A program made the translations under genes and the position numbers. This document shows positions 35,075-43,900 of a stretch of 64,000 nt of DNA, piece after piece. The notes under the pieces were generated by a model. That model saw only the letters and a program-made list of their open reading frames with translations. It ran no database searches and was not told where the DNA came from. The DNA is taken from positions 2,790,001-2,854,000 of the forward strand of contig NZ_CP037864.1 of the NCBI RefSeq assembly GCF_004353845.1, given 5' to 3'. Positions within the stretch are counted from its first letter, which is position 1. Every line of letters starts with the position of its first letter. The stretch is from Citrobacter arsenatis. Lineage in GTDB: Bacteria; Pseudomonadota; Gammaproteobacteria; Enterobacterales; Enterobacteriaceae.

Positions 35075-36328
35075 CTACAGCCTGTAGCGGATAATCACGC
35101 CCTGAGTTCGGTCGGCGCAATGCACCCTGGAACTGCTGAGGTCAGCCTGCACGTCAGGATGAGGATGATGTTTCGAACCCGATGCACAATGTACAAATTG
35201 CGTAGGGGCCAGTAGCACTGCGTTACCAGGCTCCCACGAATGCTGAGAACCGTGATGAGGGACCTGCGTCAAACCAATTCGGTTCCACCGTTGCGCCCCC
35301 AGATGGTGCTGAATATCTGAAATCACTGCCGCAGTAAGATGAATATCACCGGTGCACAGCGTGGCCGGCCGGAGAGTTCTTCTCCACCTGAAACGACAAC
35401 AGTGGCGATCACTGCCTATACAGCAAATACTGAATTTTTGGCTTACGGGGGCGGCATACATGCACAATGAGATGTTATTTTTTGCTTTGCCGGAATGACC
35501 AAAATGGTACTCATACCGATCTTTGAGTGTTTTTCTCCAGTTCGCTGGCATACCTGACAACGGCTGATGCAGGTTAGTACTCATGATGGTGTTCTGAATA
35601 TCCGTTTTTACATCCGACAAGAGCCAGCCTGAATGTTTCGCATACCACTGCCCGCATCGTTGTTCAATTAGTCCCAATTCGGAAAAGTCTTTTTCCGCAT
35701 TATAAAAGACAAACTCAAAGTCACCATTTACAGCCTGGATAGAGTGATTATGGGGGAGGATTCGTATGCTTGTATTACCGGAAAAAGAAGACCCAAAAGA
35801 AAAGTAATTTTCACTGAATTGCCCTGGTTCATCCTCCTGAAACTCCCTTGAGTTCGGCTCAGTCCCCTCATTGCCTGAGGGAACCGGTGTTGCATCCGGT
35901 CCCCTCCGAATGAGTACAACTTCCTCAACACGAACATCAAAATTTCTTGATGCCAGCCATTGTACTGGATTGAGTTGTAACATGGCTGTGGATGGTGATG
36001 AGCCCTTCTTGCCCAAGACAGAAATTTCCCGAACGGACTGAGCCCATTCTGAATATGGCAGAACCAGGGTCTTGACAGAGCAGTGCCGAAGAAGAGTTTC
36101 AACGCCATTAACATGATCATTATCGAAGTGTGAGAGCACCAGCATGTCAAGGGACACGAGCTTCCGTGGTAATGTGCTCAATACGCGGTTAAGGGTTGTC
36201 TTGCTTGTTGCGCCACAATCATAAACCCATTGGAAAGACTCACCTGTACTAAGGTGACGAAGAAAGCCCGTCTTAAAGGTACCCGTTCCGACAGGGTGGA
36301 ACTTCTGAATAACCATCATTGATGTCAT
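35075..36328 (-). CDS. ComEC-like metallo-beta-lactamase-fold hydrolase (417 aa)
   Basis: A 417-aa cytoplasmic MBL-fold protein. Strand VYDCGATSK leads to LDMLVLSHFDNDHVNGVETL (H-x-D-x-D-H metal site); CTGDIHL gives the bridging Asp; VPHHGSQHSW gives the distal His. This is the pattern of the stand-alone relatives of the ComEC C-terminal nuclease domain. An insertion of about 150 residues lies between the first and second motifs, with acidic and serine-rich parts. Such proteins recur in defence islands beside membrane effectors; a direct partner here would be the 33314-34330 protein on the same strand, though 744 bases with a relic separate them. Confidence 0.82.
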   Translation of the reverse strand: MTSMMVIQKFHPVGTGTFKTGFLRHLSTGESFQWVYDCGATSKTTLNRVLSTLPRKLVSLDMLVLSHFDNDHVNGVETLLRHCSVKTLVLPYSEWAQSVREISVLGKKGSSPSTAMLQLNPVQWLASRNFDVRVEEVVLIRRGPDATPVPSGNEGTEPNSREFQEDEPGQFSENYFSFGSSFSGNTSIRILPHNHSIQAVNGDFEFVFYNAEKDFSELGLIEQRCGQWYAKHSGWLLSDVKTDIQNTIMSTNLHQPLSGMPANWRKTLKDRYEYHFGHSGKAKNNISLCMYAAPVSQKFSICCIGSDRHCCRFRWRRTLRPATLCTGDIHLTAAVISDIQHHLGAQRWNRIGLTQVPHHGSQHSWEPGNAVLLAPTQFVHCASGSKHHPHPDVQADLSSSRVHCADRTQGVIIRYRL

Positions 36329-36595
36329 TTTCGTCCCTTAATTTGAGATGCCTTCCTGTGAAACGCACCTGTTCCATTAGTGATGTTGGAAGATTATCGG
36401 CAGTTAACCATCATAATTGAATGCTTTTTGAAGAACTAGCGTCAGCAAGAGTGAAAGTTCTCCTGCAGGAGCTTAGCCAACATACCCCAGTTGCATGACA
36501 TGTTCCCAATTGTTTGACTCACGGCATTGCTAGCAAGAACCATGGATACTCAATGACAAACGTCTGCTGTTCGCTCATAGCAGACCTATTCATCG

Positions 36596-37288
36596 CTATG
36601 CCCTCCCACCAGACTTGATCCAATCATATTTGGCTTTCAGAAGCTCCGCAGGGGTTGGCTCATTCGGAGCCACTGGAGCTGCCAACGTACGACGAACCGG
36701 CGGGATCGGCTTCCCGGCCAGCACCCGCTTTTCCCACATATCCAGAATGTCGCTGGCTTCACGCTCGAGCTCTTTATGGCTCAACTGACCATCAGTACCG
36801 CGCCGGCGCAGTTCCAGGCAGATGTGGTACAGAACCGGATTCGACCATGGGTATTGCTCGCTGGATGGGTAACGAAAAATCAACTTCTGCCACTTCCAGT
36901 ACTCAGCCATGACGTCAGCAGCGCTAATGCCAAGCGCGCTACGGCCTTCACGGCACCAGGCGATGAATTGCCCCGGCGATGGTAAGAACGGGCGCTCCTG
37001 ACGCCGTGCAACGCGCAGACCAGCGTTTACCTGCTCCATGGTGGTGATCCCGTTTTCGCGAAAGGCCATCAGCCACTGGCGGCGCAGTTCGTCGAATGCA
37101 TCCTGGTCGTTGAAGGTGTGGATGCTGGCCGGGAACGCGGCGCGCAGCACACTGAACAAGGCGTTGAAGATCTCCGCCGTCTGCTCTGCACTCGGCGTTT
37201 TAACGTCCTGTAATTCGGGCATACCGCTGGCTACACGCGCAAAATTCTCGCGGTCGAAGGCGACCATCTGCTCAGAGAGAGTTTTCAT
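36596..37288 (-). CDS. P: replication protein P (helicase loader)
   Basis: A 230-aa protein starting MKTLSEQMVAFDRENFARVA. The segments IFNALFSVLRAAFP, FDELRRQWLMAFRENGI and RPFLPSPGQFIAWCREG define the lambda P family, which brings host DnaB to the phage origin. Its start overlaps the O-like gene by 17 bases. I use ATG at 37288, not the TTG before it. Its 3' end is duplicated at 32931-33037. Confidence 0.9.
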   Translation of the reverse strand: MKTLSEQMVAFDRENFARVASGMPELQDVKTPSAEQTAEIFNALFSVLRAAFPASIHTFNDQDAFDELRRQWLMAFRENGITTMEQVNAGLRVARRQERPFLPSPGQFIAWCREGRSALGISAADVMAEYWKWQKLIFRYPSSEQYPWSNPVLYHICLELRRRGTDGQLSHKELEREASDILDMWEKRVLAGKPIPPVRRTLAAPVAPNEPTPAELLKAKYDWIKSGGRA

Positions 37289-38258
37289 CAATCACCCCGT
37301 CAATCCAGTCTGTGTTGTTGTAATCGATGCCCAGGCGGCTACCTGCAGTCGGCTTAACCGGGAACTTCGGTTTGAATAGTCCCTGGTATCCGTTGGCGAT
37401 GCTGGTGTTAATCACGTCCACCGGGTTATGTCCTTCGTCCAGGCAGGTCTTCAGCAGTTTGAATGCTTTGGTGACTGTCAGTTCGGTCTTGATGGCTTTC
37501 CCAGACTGTTGACGATAAGCAACCCACTCACTCCAGGACTCAGAATCAAGCCACTCAGGAACAGGGATTGTCAGCGGGTCAAACTTCACTTTCCCCTTTG
37601 GGGGATTAGAGGGGGTTAGATCTGTTTTTATATTTGTATTTGGAAGAATGTCTTTGGTGTTCCCTGTTTTCGGGGATACCTCTCCCTGAATTCGGGGATA
37701 ACCATCCCTGTTTTCGGGGATGGTTGGAGGGGTAAACTCCCCATCCCTGTTTTCAGGGTTAACCATCCCTATTTTCGGGGATAGCTGTCCCTGATTCCGG
37801 GGATCGCAAATCATGAATTCGGGGGCATTAATAACCCATGTTTTAACTTCAGCAGCCGGGAACGCCTCCGGACACTTCATGCAATTTGGCTTTGTATAAG
37901 CCCATTTATCCAGGCAGGTATTAATCCCTATGTATCTGGTTTGCCCAATGCGGCGCAGGATGATGATATTCCGATAAGCGAGGCTCACCACAGCTTCAGA
38001 CACGTGCTTAACCTTCAGCGCCGTTTTGTCTGCAATGAGGCTATTAGTAATACGGTCCGACTTCTTAGACCAGCCATAGGTCAGACGAATTATCGCATTC
38101 AAAACCCTGAATTCACGGCCTGATAGCTCAACGATACACAGGGCATCCTGAATCTGGTTGGCTATGCGTAAATAGCCGTTCTCCAGTTCAGCCATATGGC
38201 TCTCCTGTTGCTCCTGTAGAGGTGCGGGAAATTTGATAACTTCAGCGGTATTTGACAT
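37272..38258 (-). CDS. O: replication initiator O
   Basis: A 328-aa protein starting MSNTAEVIKFPAPLQEQQES, preceded by GAGG. The N-terminal winged-helix domain (ANQIQDALCIVELSGREFRV, IIRLTYGWSKKSDRITNSL, KHVSEAVVSLAYRNII) is the lambda O type. The middle, residues about 150-200, is encoded by the iterons and repeats ENRDG/PRIQG-like units. The C-terminus, expected to bind P, contains WSEWVAYRQQSGKAIKTELT. Confidence 0.9.
   Translation of the reverse strand: MSNTAEVIKFPAPLQEQQESHMAELENGYLRIANQIQDALCIVELSGREFRVLNAIIRLTYGWSKKSDRITNSLIADKTALKVKHVSEAVVSLAYRNIIILRRIGQTRYIGINTCLDKWAYTKPNCMKCPEAFPAAEVKTWVINAPEFMICDPRNQGQLSPKIGMVNPENRDGEFTPPTIPENRDGYPRIQGEVSPKTGNTKDILPNTNIKTDLTPSNPPKGKVKFDPLTIPVPEWLDSESWSEWVAYRQQSGKAIKTELTVTKAFKLLKTCLDEGHNPVDVINTSIANGYQGLFKPKFPVKPTAGSRLGIDYNNTDWIDGVIDENSL
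37661..37804. other. phage replication origin: six iterons inside O
   Basis: Six copies of a palindromic unit TCCCTGNNTTCGGGGA begin at about 37661, 37683, 37705, 37744, 37766 and 37788. Copies 4, 5 and 6 have single changes. Spacing is 22 bases within each group of three, with a 39-base step in the middle. Iterons within the O coding sequence next to an AT-rich stretch (37600-37660) match the lambda ori design, where O dimers bind the iterons. Confidence 0.88.
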
Positions 38259-38331
38259 ACTTGCCTCGTAATTTCTGCCTGGAATTACACTCGAAAACTG
38301 GTTGTGTTGGCGCACTCCAGTTTTCCCCCTC

Positions 38332-38588
38332 TCAGAACAGCCCTGGCTGCAGCTGATTACGTTTAACGCGTTTCTTTTCGAACTTGTCTGCAGGAAGTGA
38401 TTGCTTCTCTGCCCATAGCTTTGCGTGCCGTAAAACATCGTCAAAAATCCTCCCCTTACGACTGGCCTGACTCATACGCTTGTACATGTCGATCGCCTGA
38501 TATGCCCCCGTTGTGCCACCGCCGCAGAGAAGCCCTGTTTAATCAGCTCGTCGCGCACGTTCTTTTCAATGAACTCGATGTGGTTCAT
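38332..38588 (-). pseudogene. small phage gene with one-base frameshift (85 codons)
   Basis: Starts MNHIEFIEKNVRDELIKQGF then SAAVAQ; a one-base loss in the G run at about 38506-38510 breaks the frame. Beyond it the expected frame continues GAYQAIDMYKRMSQASRKGR, IFDDVLRHAKLWAEKQSLPA and ends QLQPGLF. The full length is 257 bases, one short of a multiple of three. It could be a true inactivation or a homopolymer sequencing error. Lies between YdaT-like and O genes; function unknown. Confidence 0.8.
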
Positions 38589-38595
38589 GGGCACC

Positions 38596-39138
38596 TCACA
38601 AAAGACCAGGCGCTAACGCTGCCAGACCGCTAAGAACCTGCCCCATGGCTTCGGCAGGAAGCATTGCCAGCATCTTCTCTATTCCCTCTCGGACCTCTTT
38701 CACCATCTGGTGCTGGGGAGCGTTAAGCATCAGCGCCTGCTTGGCCTCGCTGATTTCTTTCTCCATCGCTGAATAGCGAGACATGAAGTCATCATGCGGA
38801 ACCAAACGCCCCCGGAATTCCAGAGGAAGAACAGCCAGAATCGCCGGGATCAGTAGCCGGATATTGCGTTGTGCTGTCATAGTGGTCCCGTCGAGCCAGC
38901 GGAACAGCTTCTGACGGCGACGACTTAGATCGTCGGGGAAATCCAGCGCGCCGCCACCCTGCCGTTCCCATTCCTCAACGATGAGGCCCGCGACAACATC
39001 CTGGTTGTTGATTGATGCAGCCCAGGCGCGAACGGCATAACGGATATGTTCCGGGGAAACGTCAGCAGCTTGCTGATAACGGTTTATCAGTGGCTTAGCT
39101 TCAAAATCTGTATTCTGGTGATACGTAAGTGATTGCAT
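38596..39138 (-). CDS. YdaT-like protein (180 aa)
   Basis: A 180-aa protein starting MQSLTYHQNTDFEAKPLINR, with GGGALDFPDDLSRRRQKLF and RWLDGTTMTAQRNIRLLIPA segments typical of the YdaT_toxin family of Rac-like prophages. In this family YdaT occupies the position of lambda CII and overexpression blocks cell division. It follows the YdaS-like gene in the rightward-type early operon. Start chosen for its GGAAAG ribosome site. Confidence 0.82.
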   Translation of the reverse strand: MQSLTYHQNTDFEAKPLINRYQQAADVSPEHIRYAVRAWAASINNQDVVAGLIVEEWERQGGGALDFPDDLSRRRQKLFRWLDGTTMTAQRNIRLLIPAILAVLPLEFRGRLVPHDDFMSRYSAMEKEISEAKQALMLNAPQHQMVKEVREGIEKMLAMLPAEAMGQVLSGLAALAPGLL

Positions 39139-39157
39139 GATGCTTTCCCTTTCGTTG

Positions 39158-39391
39158 TTAAGCAGCTGAGTTACGCGGCGCCGCAAATACCAAGCTCTCT
39201 TTTAAAACCGGTGCCTGACGATGAAAGCTATGGGTTGCCGTTTCAATCGCAGATGCTTTTTCAGGGGAAGCCCGGCGATTCCCATATGCAATCTGGTCAA
39301 GGTAGCCAACGGTTGTTTTAGCCAGCTTTGCCAGCTGGAACCATTCGTCAGAGGTGGCACCTTTGCGCCAGCGAAGAAGTTCATTACTCAT
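39158..39391 (-). CDS. YdaS-like Cro-type regulator (77 aa)
   Basis: A 77-aa protein starting MSNELLRWRKGATSDEWFQL, with helix-turn-helix AKLAKTTVGYLDQIAYGNRR, as in the YdaS antitoxin/Cro family. It is divergent from cI across palindromic operators and is the first gene of the early operon, so it fills the cro position. Confidence 0.85.
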   Translation of the reverse strand: MSNELLRWRKGATSDEWFQLAKLAKTTVGYLDQIAYGNRRASPEKASAIETATHSFHRQAPVLKESLVFAAPRNSAA

Positions 39392-39422
39392 CAGTGTCTC
39401 CTGTGGATATGTTGGATCGGAG

Positions 39423-39490
39423 TTTAGCGTTATGCTAAATAATACGCAAGAAAGATTTAGCAATTTGCGCATTTATCATTTTGCTATAAG
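39423..39490. promoter_or_regulatory. operator region between cI and cro-like gene
   Basis: A perfect palindrome TTTAGC-N5-GCTAAA at 39423-39439, a second site TTTAGC-N5-GCGCAT at 39456-39472, and a weaker TTGCTATAAGC near 39481. The same motif recurs on the other side of cI at 40276-40339. These are the expected CI/Cro-type operators controlling the divergent promoters. Confidence 0.85.
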
Positions 39491-39506
39491 CAGCGAAAAT
39501 GAAGGG

Positions 39507-40184
39507 ATGGAAAATAAAGAGATTAGAAAAGCCAACCTTGAGGCACTGTACGAACAGCGGCAGACAGATAGCGGAATGACTAAAGCACAATTTGCTGAAC
39601 TCATTGAAACCAGCCCTGCCGCTCTTAGTCAGTTACTTGGGGCAAATCCAAATCGCAACATCGGCGATAAATTGGCTCGAAAAATTGAAACTGCGCTGAA
39701 TCTACCGTTTGGTTGGATGGATGTGTTACACACCCCTGAAAACGACGGTAATGTGAAATACCGTGGAATTAATGAGACGAAAGGAAGCTATCCTGTAATC
39801 AGCTGGGTAAGCGCGGGACAATGGATGGAAGCTGTAGAACCTTATCACCGCAGAGCTATTGATCGTTGGTACGATACCACAGTTGCTTGTTCTGAAGACT
39901 CATTTTGGCTTGATGTTAAAGGCGACTCCATGACCTCGCCAGCGGGACTAAGCATCCCAGAAGGAGCAGCAATTCTTGTTGATCCTGAAGTCGAGCCTAT
40001 CAATGGTAAATTGGTAGTGGCAAAGCTTGATGGCGACAACGAGGCTACGTTTAAAAGGCTCGTTATTGATGCAGGTCGTAGGTTTTTAAAGCCTCTAAAT
40101 CCTCAATATCCAATGTTAGAAGTTAATGGTAACTGTAGAATCATAGGTGTTGTGGTTGACGCGAAAATTTTGAACATTCCTTAA
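39507..40184 (+). CDS. cI: CI-type repressor (S24 peptidase)
   Basis: A 225-aa repressor starting MENKEIRKANLEALYEQRQT. The helix-turn-helix is TKAQFAELIETSPAALSQLL. The cleavage site is Ala-Gly in SWVSAGQWM, the nucleophile Ser is in VKGDSMTSP and the Lys in ATFKRLV, so it should self-cleave when RecA is activated. A longer frame with ATG at 39432 would start inside an operator and is less likely, although GAAGGG is very close to the chosen ATG. Confidence 0.92.
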   Translation: MENKEIRKANLEALYEQRQTDSGMTKAQFAELIETSPAALSQLLGANPNRNIGDKLARKIETALNLPFGWMDVLHTPENDGNVKYRGINETKGSYPVISWVSAGQWMEAVEPYHRRAIDRWYDTTVACSEDSFWLDVKGDSMTSPAGLSIPEGAAILVDPEVEPINGKLVVAKLDGDNEATFKRLVIDAGRRFLKPLNPQYPMLEVNGNCRIIGVVVDAKILNIP

Positions 40185-40201
40185 CACACCACTAAAGAGT
40201 G

Positions 40202-40227
40202 AGCCCGCACAAAGCGGGCTTTTTTTT
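40202..40227 (+). terminator. cI terminator
   Basis: Hairpin AGCCCGC/GCGGGCT with loop ACAAA followed by eight T residues, 17 bases after the cI stop. Confidence 0.92.
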
Positions 40228-40275
40228 GTCTCGAATCCTACCTCACACAAAATTTAAGCGCTTATTAATCAAAGC

Positions 40276-40339
40276 GCTAAATTCTCAGCGTGAATAATTT
40301 AGCGTTTTGCTATTGATAATAATTTAGCAACACGCTAAA
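40276..40339. promoter_or_regulatory. second operator cluster, pL-like region
   Basis: Contains a half site GCTAAA at 40276-40281, TTTAGC-N5-GCTATT at 40298-40314 and a perfect TTTAGC-N5-GCTAAA at 40323-40339. Equal to the operators on the other side of cI, and upstream of the rightward recE/recT operon, so it is the pL/oL counterpart of this prophage. The 240-base gap holds nothing else apart from a leader. Confidence 0.82.
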
Positions 40340-40424
40340 TTCATCTCATCGCGAAAACAAACGCGCATAAGGCATCACAACGTTCCGCCAGCCTGGCGAT
40401 AAAGGCAAACGAGAGGGAATCATC

Positions 40425-40631
40425 ATGGTTCATCAGCACTACGGCACGCAGACGATTAACCGCGGCGCAGTTCTGCCCGGCATGCTCGTCAAACACAAAG
40501 ACGCAACCTGGACTGCATCAGCCAACGCACGAGGTCGTTTGTATCTGCACCGCGGCGTAGAGCGCACTTACACAACCGAGCTTTTGGTTGAAGTGTTTCT
40601 GAATGGTGCAGGCAATGCCCTTAGCCATTAA
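40425..40631 (+). CDS. small early phage protein (68 aa)
   Basis: A 68-aa protein starting MVHQHYGTQTINRGAVLPGM with a beta-like central part and no known motif. GAGAGGGA precedes the start. First gene of the recombination operon; a host-takeover role is possible but only by position. Confidence 0.65.
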   Translation: MVHQHYGTQTINRGAVLPGMLVKHKDATWTASANARGRLYLHRGVERTYTTELLVEVFLNGAGNALSH

Positions 40632-40641
40632 CGGGGGAGTT

Positions 40642-40809
40642 ATGCAAGAGAAGAAATGCGCTTACCGACTCTGCGGAAAGCCAATTGAGCAGGGAAAAGA
40701 AGTGAAGAACACGCTGACGTTGATCCACGGCGCGCAGCTGAAGCACGAAGAACGCGATTACTGCTGTGTACGTTGTGCTTCATACGACCAGATGGCCCAC
40801 GAGTCATAA
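40642..40809 (+). CDS. YdaE-like zinc-binding protein (55 aa)
   Basis: A 55-aa protein starting MQEKKCAYRLCGKPIEQGKE. Cysteines pair as C-x4-C and C-x2-C (YCCVRCASYDQMAHES), forming a single zinc ribbon like Rac YdaE. GGGGGAG lies upstream. It precedes recE; function unknown. Confidence 0.75.
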   Translation: MQEKKCAYRLCGKPIEQGKEVKNTLTLIHGAQLKHEERDYCCVRCASYDQMAHES

Positions 40810-40950
40810 CGTAAAAACCCGCCAAAGCGGGCCTGTACGTCCGGTGCTCCCGACCAAAGTAACACCGGAATTTATAGCAAACCAAATAAGACACCCAATG
40901 GGCGCCACCAATGGTCCGGGGATTCTAACACCCAAAAATGAGGATCTCAC

Positions 40951-43900
40951 ATGGAATTCTTTAATGTGGTTAAAGCCACTCAGAAATCCGGAAAGCAAGA
41001 TGCAGTGCTCTGGTTCACTGCTAAAACCGAGGCTCGCGCCAATCTGATGCTGGATGTTGCGCTGGAAGATGCAGGTATCGAAACAGGTCGGGGTAAGGAC
41101 TACGCCAAACCGATTCGCACTGATTTCCCAGTTGTCGACGGCCTGCCAAAAGAAGGTGAAGTTGATTTTACCTGGTGTGATCGCTACGAACTTCAGGACG
41201 ATGGGCGCACCTGGCTGCCAAAAGCCGCTGGTGTGTCTACTGGTTCCGTTGACGCCCCCTCCACACCTACTCCGACCGTAATCGTTGAAGATGCGACTGC
41301 GTCCGAAATTGTCCCGGTTGAAAACCGTACTCCAGCGGTCCGCTTTGCCGTCCATCTGATGAACGATAAATACCAAACCCACGTCACTAAAGAGCAGCAG
41401 TTGGCTGCCAGCGAAATGTCACTGGATGAAGGCAATACATATCTCCATAGCCTGCTTGTGGCAAGGAACGATGTACCCGCGACTGCCAAACTCAGCCTGA
41501 ATGCTGAGTGGAAAATGGTTCAGGCGATTAAAGACATCTTTGTACAGGATGAAGAGCACGAGCTCCGGGTGATCACTGCATTCATGTCTGACTGGGTGAA
41601 CACCGATGCCGGTGACCGTAACCAACTTGTAGAAGACTGGCGCAGCGGTAAGTTGCAGTTGCTCAAAACTGAAACCACCAGCGGTGAAGTCGGTCCCGAA
41701 GAACAATCTCAGCAGTCAGAGCAGCCGAACCTGATCGTCGTAGCCACCCTGCCATTCCGTCAGCGCGTACTGGCTCAGTTCATCGGTGAAGGTGAATATC
41801 TCTATCACGTCGACGCCGGGCAGAAAAACGAGATTGTCCGCCTTGAGATGGACACTGATGACACGTACATCCAGAACCTGCTGCTGGCTGCTGAGAATGT
41901 GGAGGCATTCAAAAAAGCCATTGAGCACGATATTCATAAAGTCGTGAATGCCGTTAAGAAAGTCTTCCCTGTCGACGGCAAAAAACCGGAGCTGGCAACA
42001 GTTATCCAGTTCCTGACGGTGTGGTTCAAAACTGATTACATCGATCGCGGCCTGCTTGTTAAGGAATGGCAGAAAGGCAACCGTGTTGCGCAGATTCAAC
42101 GTACTGACGTCAAAACCAATGCTGGCGGTGGAAATAAAACCGATCGCAATCCTAAACTTACCCATTCTTTGGATAATCTGGATATAGAAATTGCCCTCGC
42201 CACTCTGTCGATAGATTTCAACATCTACGATATTCCCGGTGAAGCCTTCCGCCCAGCAAAAGCTATGGTACTAGCCAAAGATAGTCCATTCAAAGAGTGG
42301 TCCTCAGCCCTGCGCAAACGCGCAGGTATCCTAGATTATTCCCGCGCTGCGATTTTTGCGCTGATACGTAGCGCGCATCCTTCTTATTACCTTAATCCAG
42401 ACCGTCTATCTGGTTATATCAACGCGAACCTAACGGAAACCGACCACGAGCACCCAACAGCAGAAATGCTGGCAGCAGCTAGGCATAAGCCGGAAGAAAG
42501 CTGGGAAAACGAAATTAATAAGCAGGCCGCTGACGAACAGCCACAAATCGCCAACATCGGCAACGGCGTATTCTCCATAGAAGGCCTGATGGGTGATCAA
42601 CAAACACATACAGATGACCGTTCACCAGTTAATGAGGACACCACCAGCAATGTGCAGATGGAAGAAACTTTCAGTGATGAAAAACAGGCTGGTACTGAAG
42701 TGCAGTCAGGCGAAAGCAGTCTGGAAACTGGTGAAAAGTCAGATACCAGCCAGCAAGCCGATGTAAACCAGAATACGGGTTATGTCACCCAAAATAGCGA
42801 TTCTGTAAACCAAACTGAACCAGTTTTGGCACAAACCGAGCCAGAAGCACAATCTGACGAACCAGCTGTTGCGTACCCCGCTTACTTCGAGCCGGGACGT
42901 TACGAAGGTCTGCCGAACGAGGTTTATCACGCAGCGAACGGTATCAGCTCAACCCAGGTGAAAGACGCACGTGTGTCGCTGATGTACTTCAATGCGCGCC
43001 ACGTAGAGAAAACCATTATCAAAGAACGCTCTCCAGTTCTGGACATGGGTAACCTGGTGCATGCGCTGGCGTTGCAGCCCGAGTTGCTCGATGAAGAATT
43101 CAGCGTTGAACCCTTAATTCCGGAAGACGCATTTACCACCACGGCAACGATCCGCGCCTTTATTGATGAGCATAACGCCAGCCTGCCAGCGATGCTGTCA
43201 GCCGACGACATCAAAGCGCTGCTGGAAGAATACAACGCCACTCTGCCTGCACAGGTGCCGCTGGGTGGTTCAGTCGAGGAAACTGGCCAGAGCTATATGT
43301 CGCTGCCAGAAGAGTACCAGCGTCTCGAAGCGGACAAGAAGCAGACCGCCTCAGCGATGAAAGCCTGCATCAAGGAATACAACGCCACTCTGCCTGCTCA
43401 GGTGAAAACCAGCGGTAGCCGCGATGCGTTACTCGAGCAACTGGCAATCATCAATCCTGACCTGGTTGCACAGGAAGCGCAGAAACCGGCGCCACTGAAA
43501 GTGTCCGGTACCAAAGCAGATCTGATTCAGGCCGTGAAGTCTGTTAATCCGAACGCCGTCTTCGCCGACGAACTGCTGGATGCGTGGCGCGAGAATCCCC
43601 TAGGGAAAGTGCTGGTCACCCGCCAGCAACTGAGCACTGCACTGAGCATTCAGAAAGCCTTGCTCGAGCACCCGACCGCGGGCAAGCTACTGACACACCC
43701 GAGCCGTGCAGTAGAAGTCAGCTACTTTGGCTTCGACGACGAAACAGGTCTGGAAGTCCGTGTGCGCCCGGATCTGGAAATCGACCTGGACGGTGTGCGC
43801 ATCGGTGCCGACCTGAAAACCATCAGCATGTGGAACGTTAAGCAGGAAGGCCTACGCGCCAAACTGCACCGGGAAATCATCGACCGTGACTACCACCTGA

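Noticed and set aside
34878..35087. 69-codon plus-strand frame near the hydrolase relic
   Set aside because: It overlaps the end of the MBL gene, lacks a ribosome site and matches nothing I know.
37661..37804. CRISPR-like array
   Set aside because: Units are 16-bp palindromes with spacers of only about 6 bases and lie inside O; they are origin iterons.
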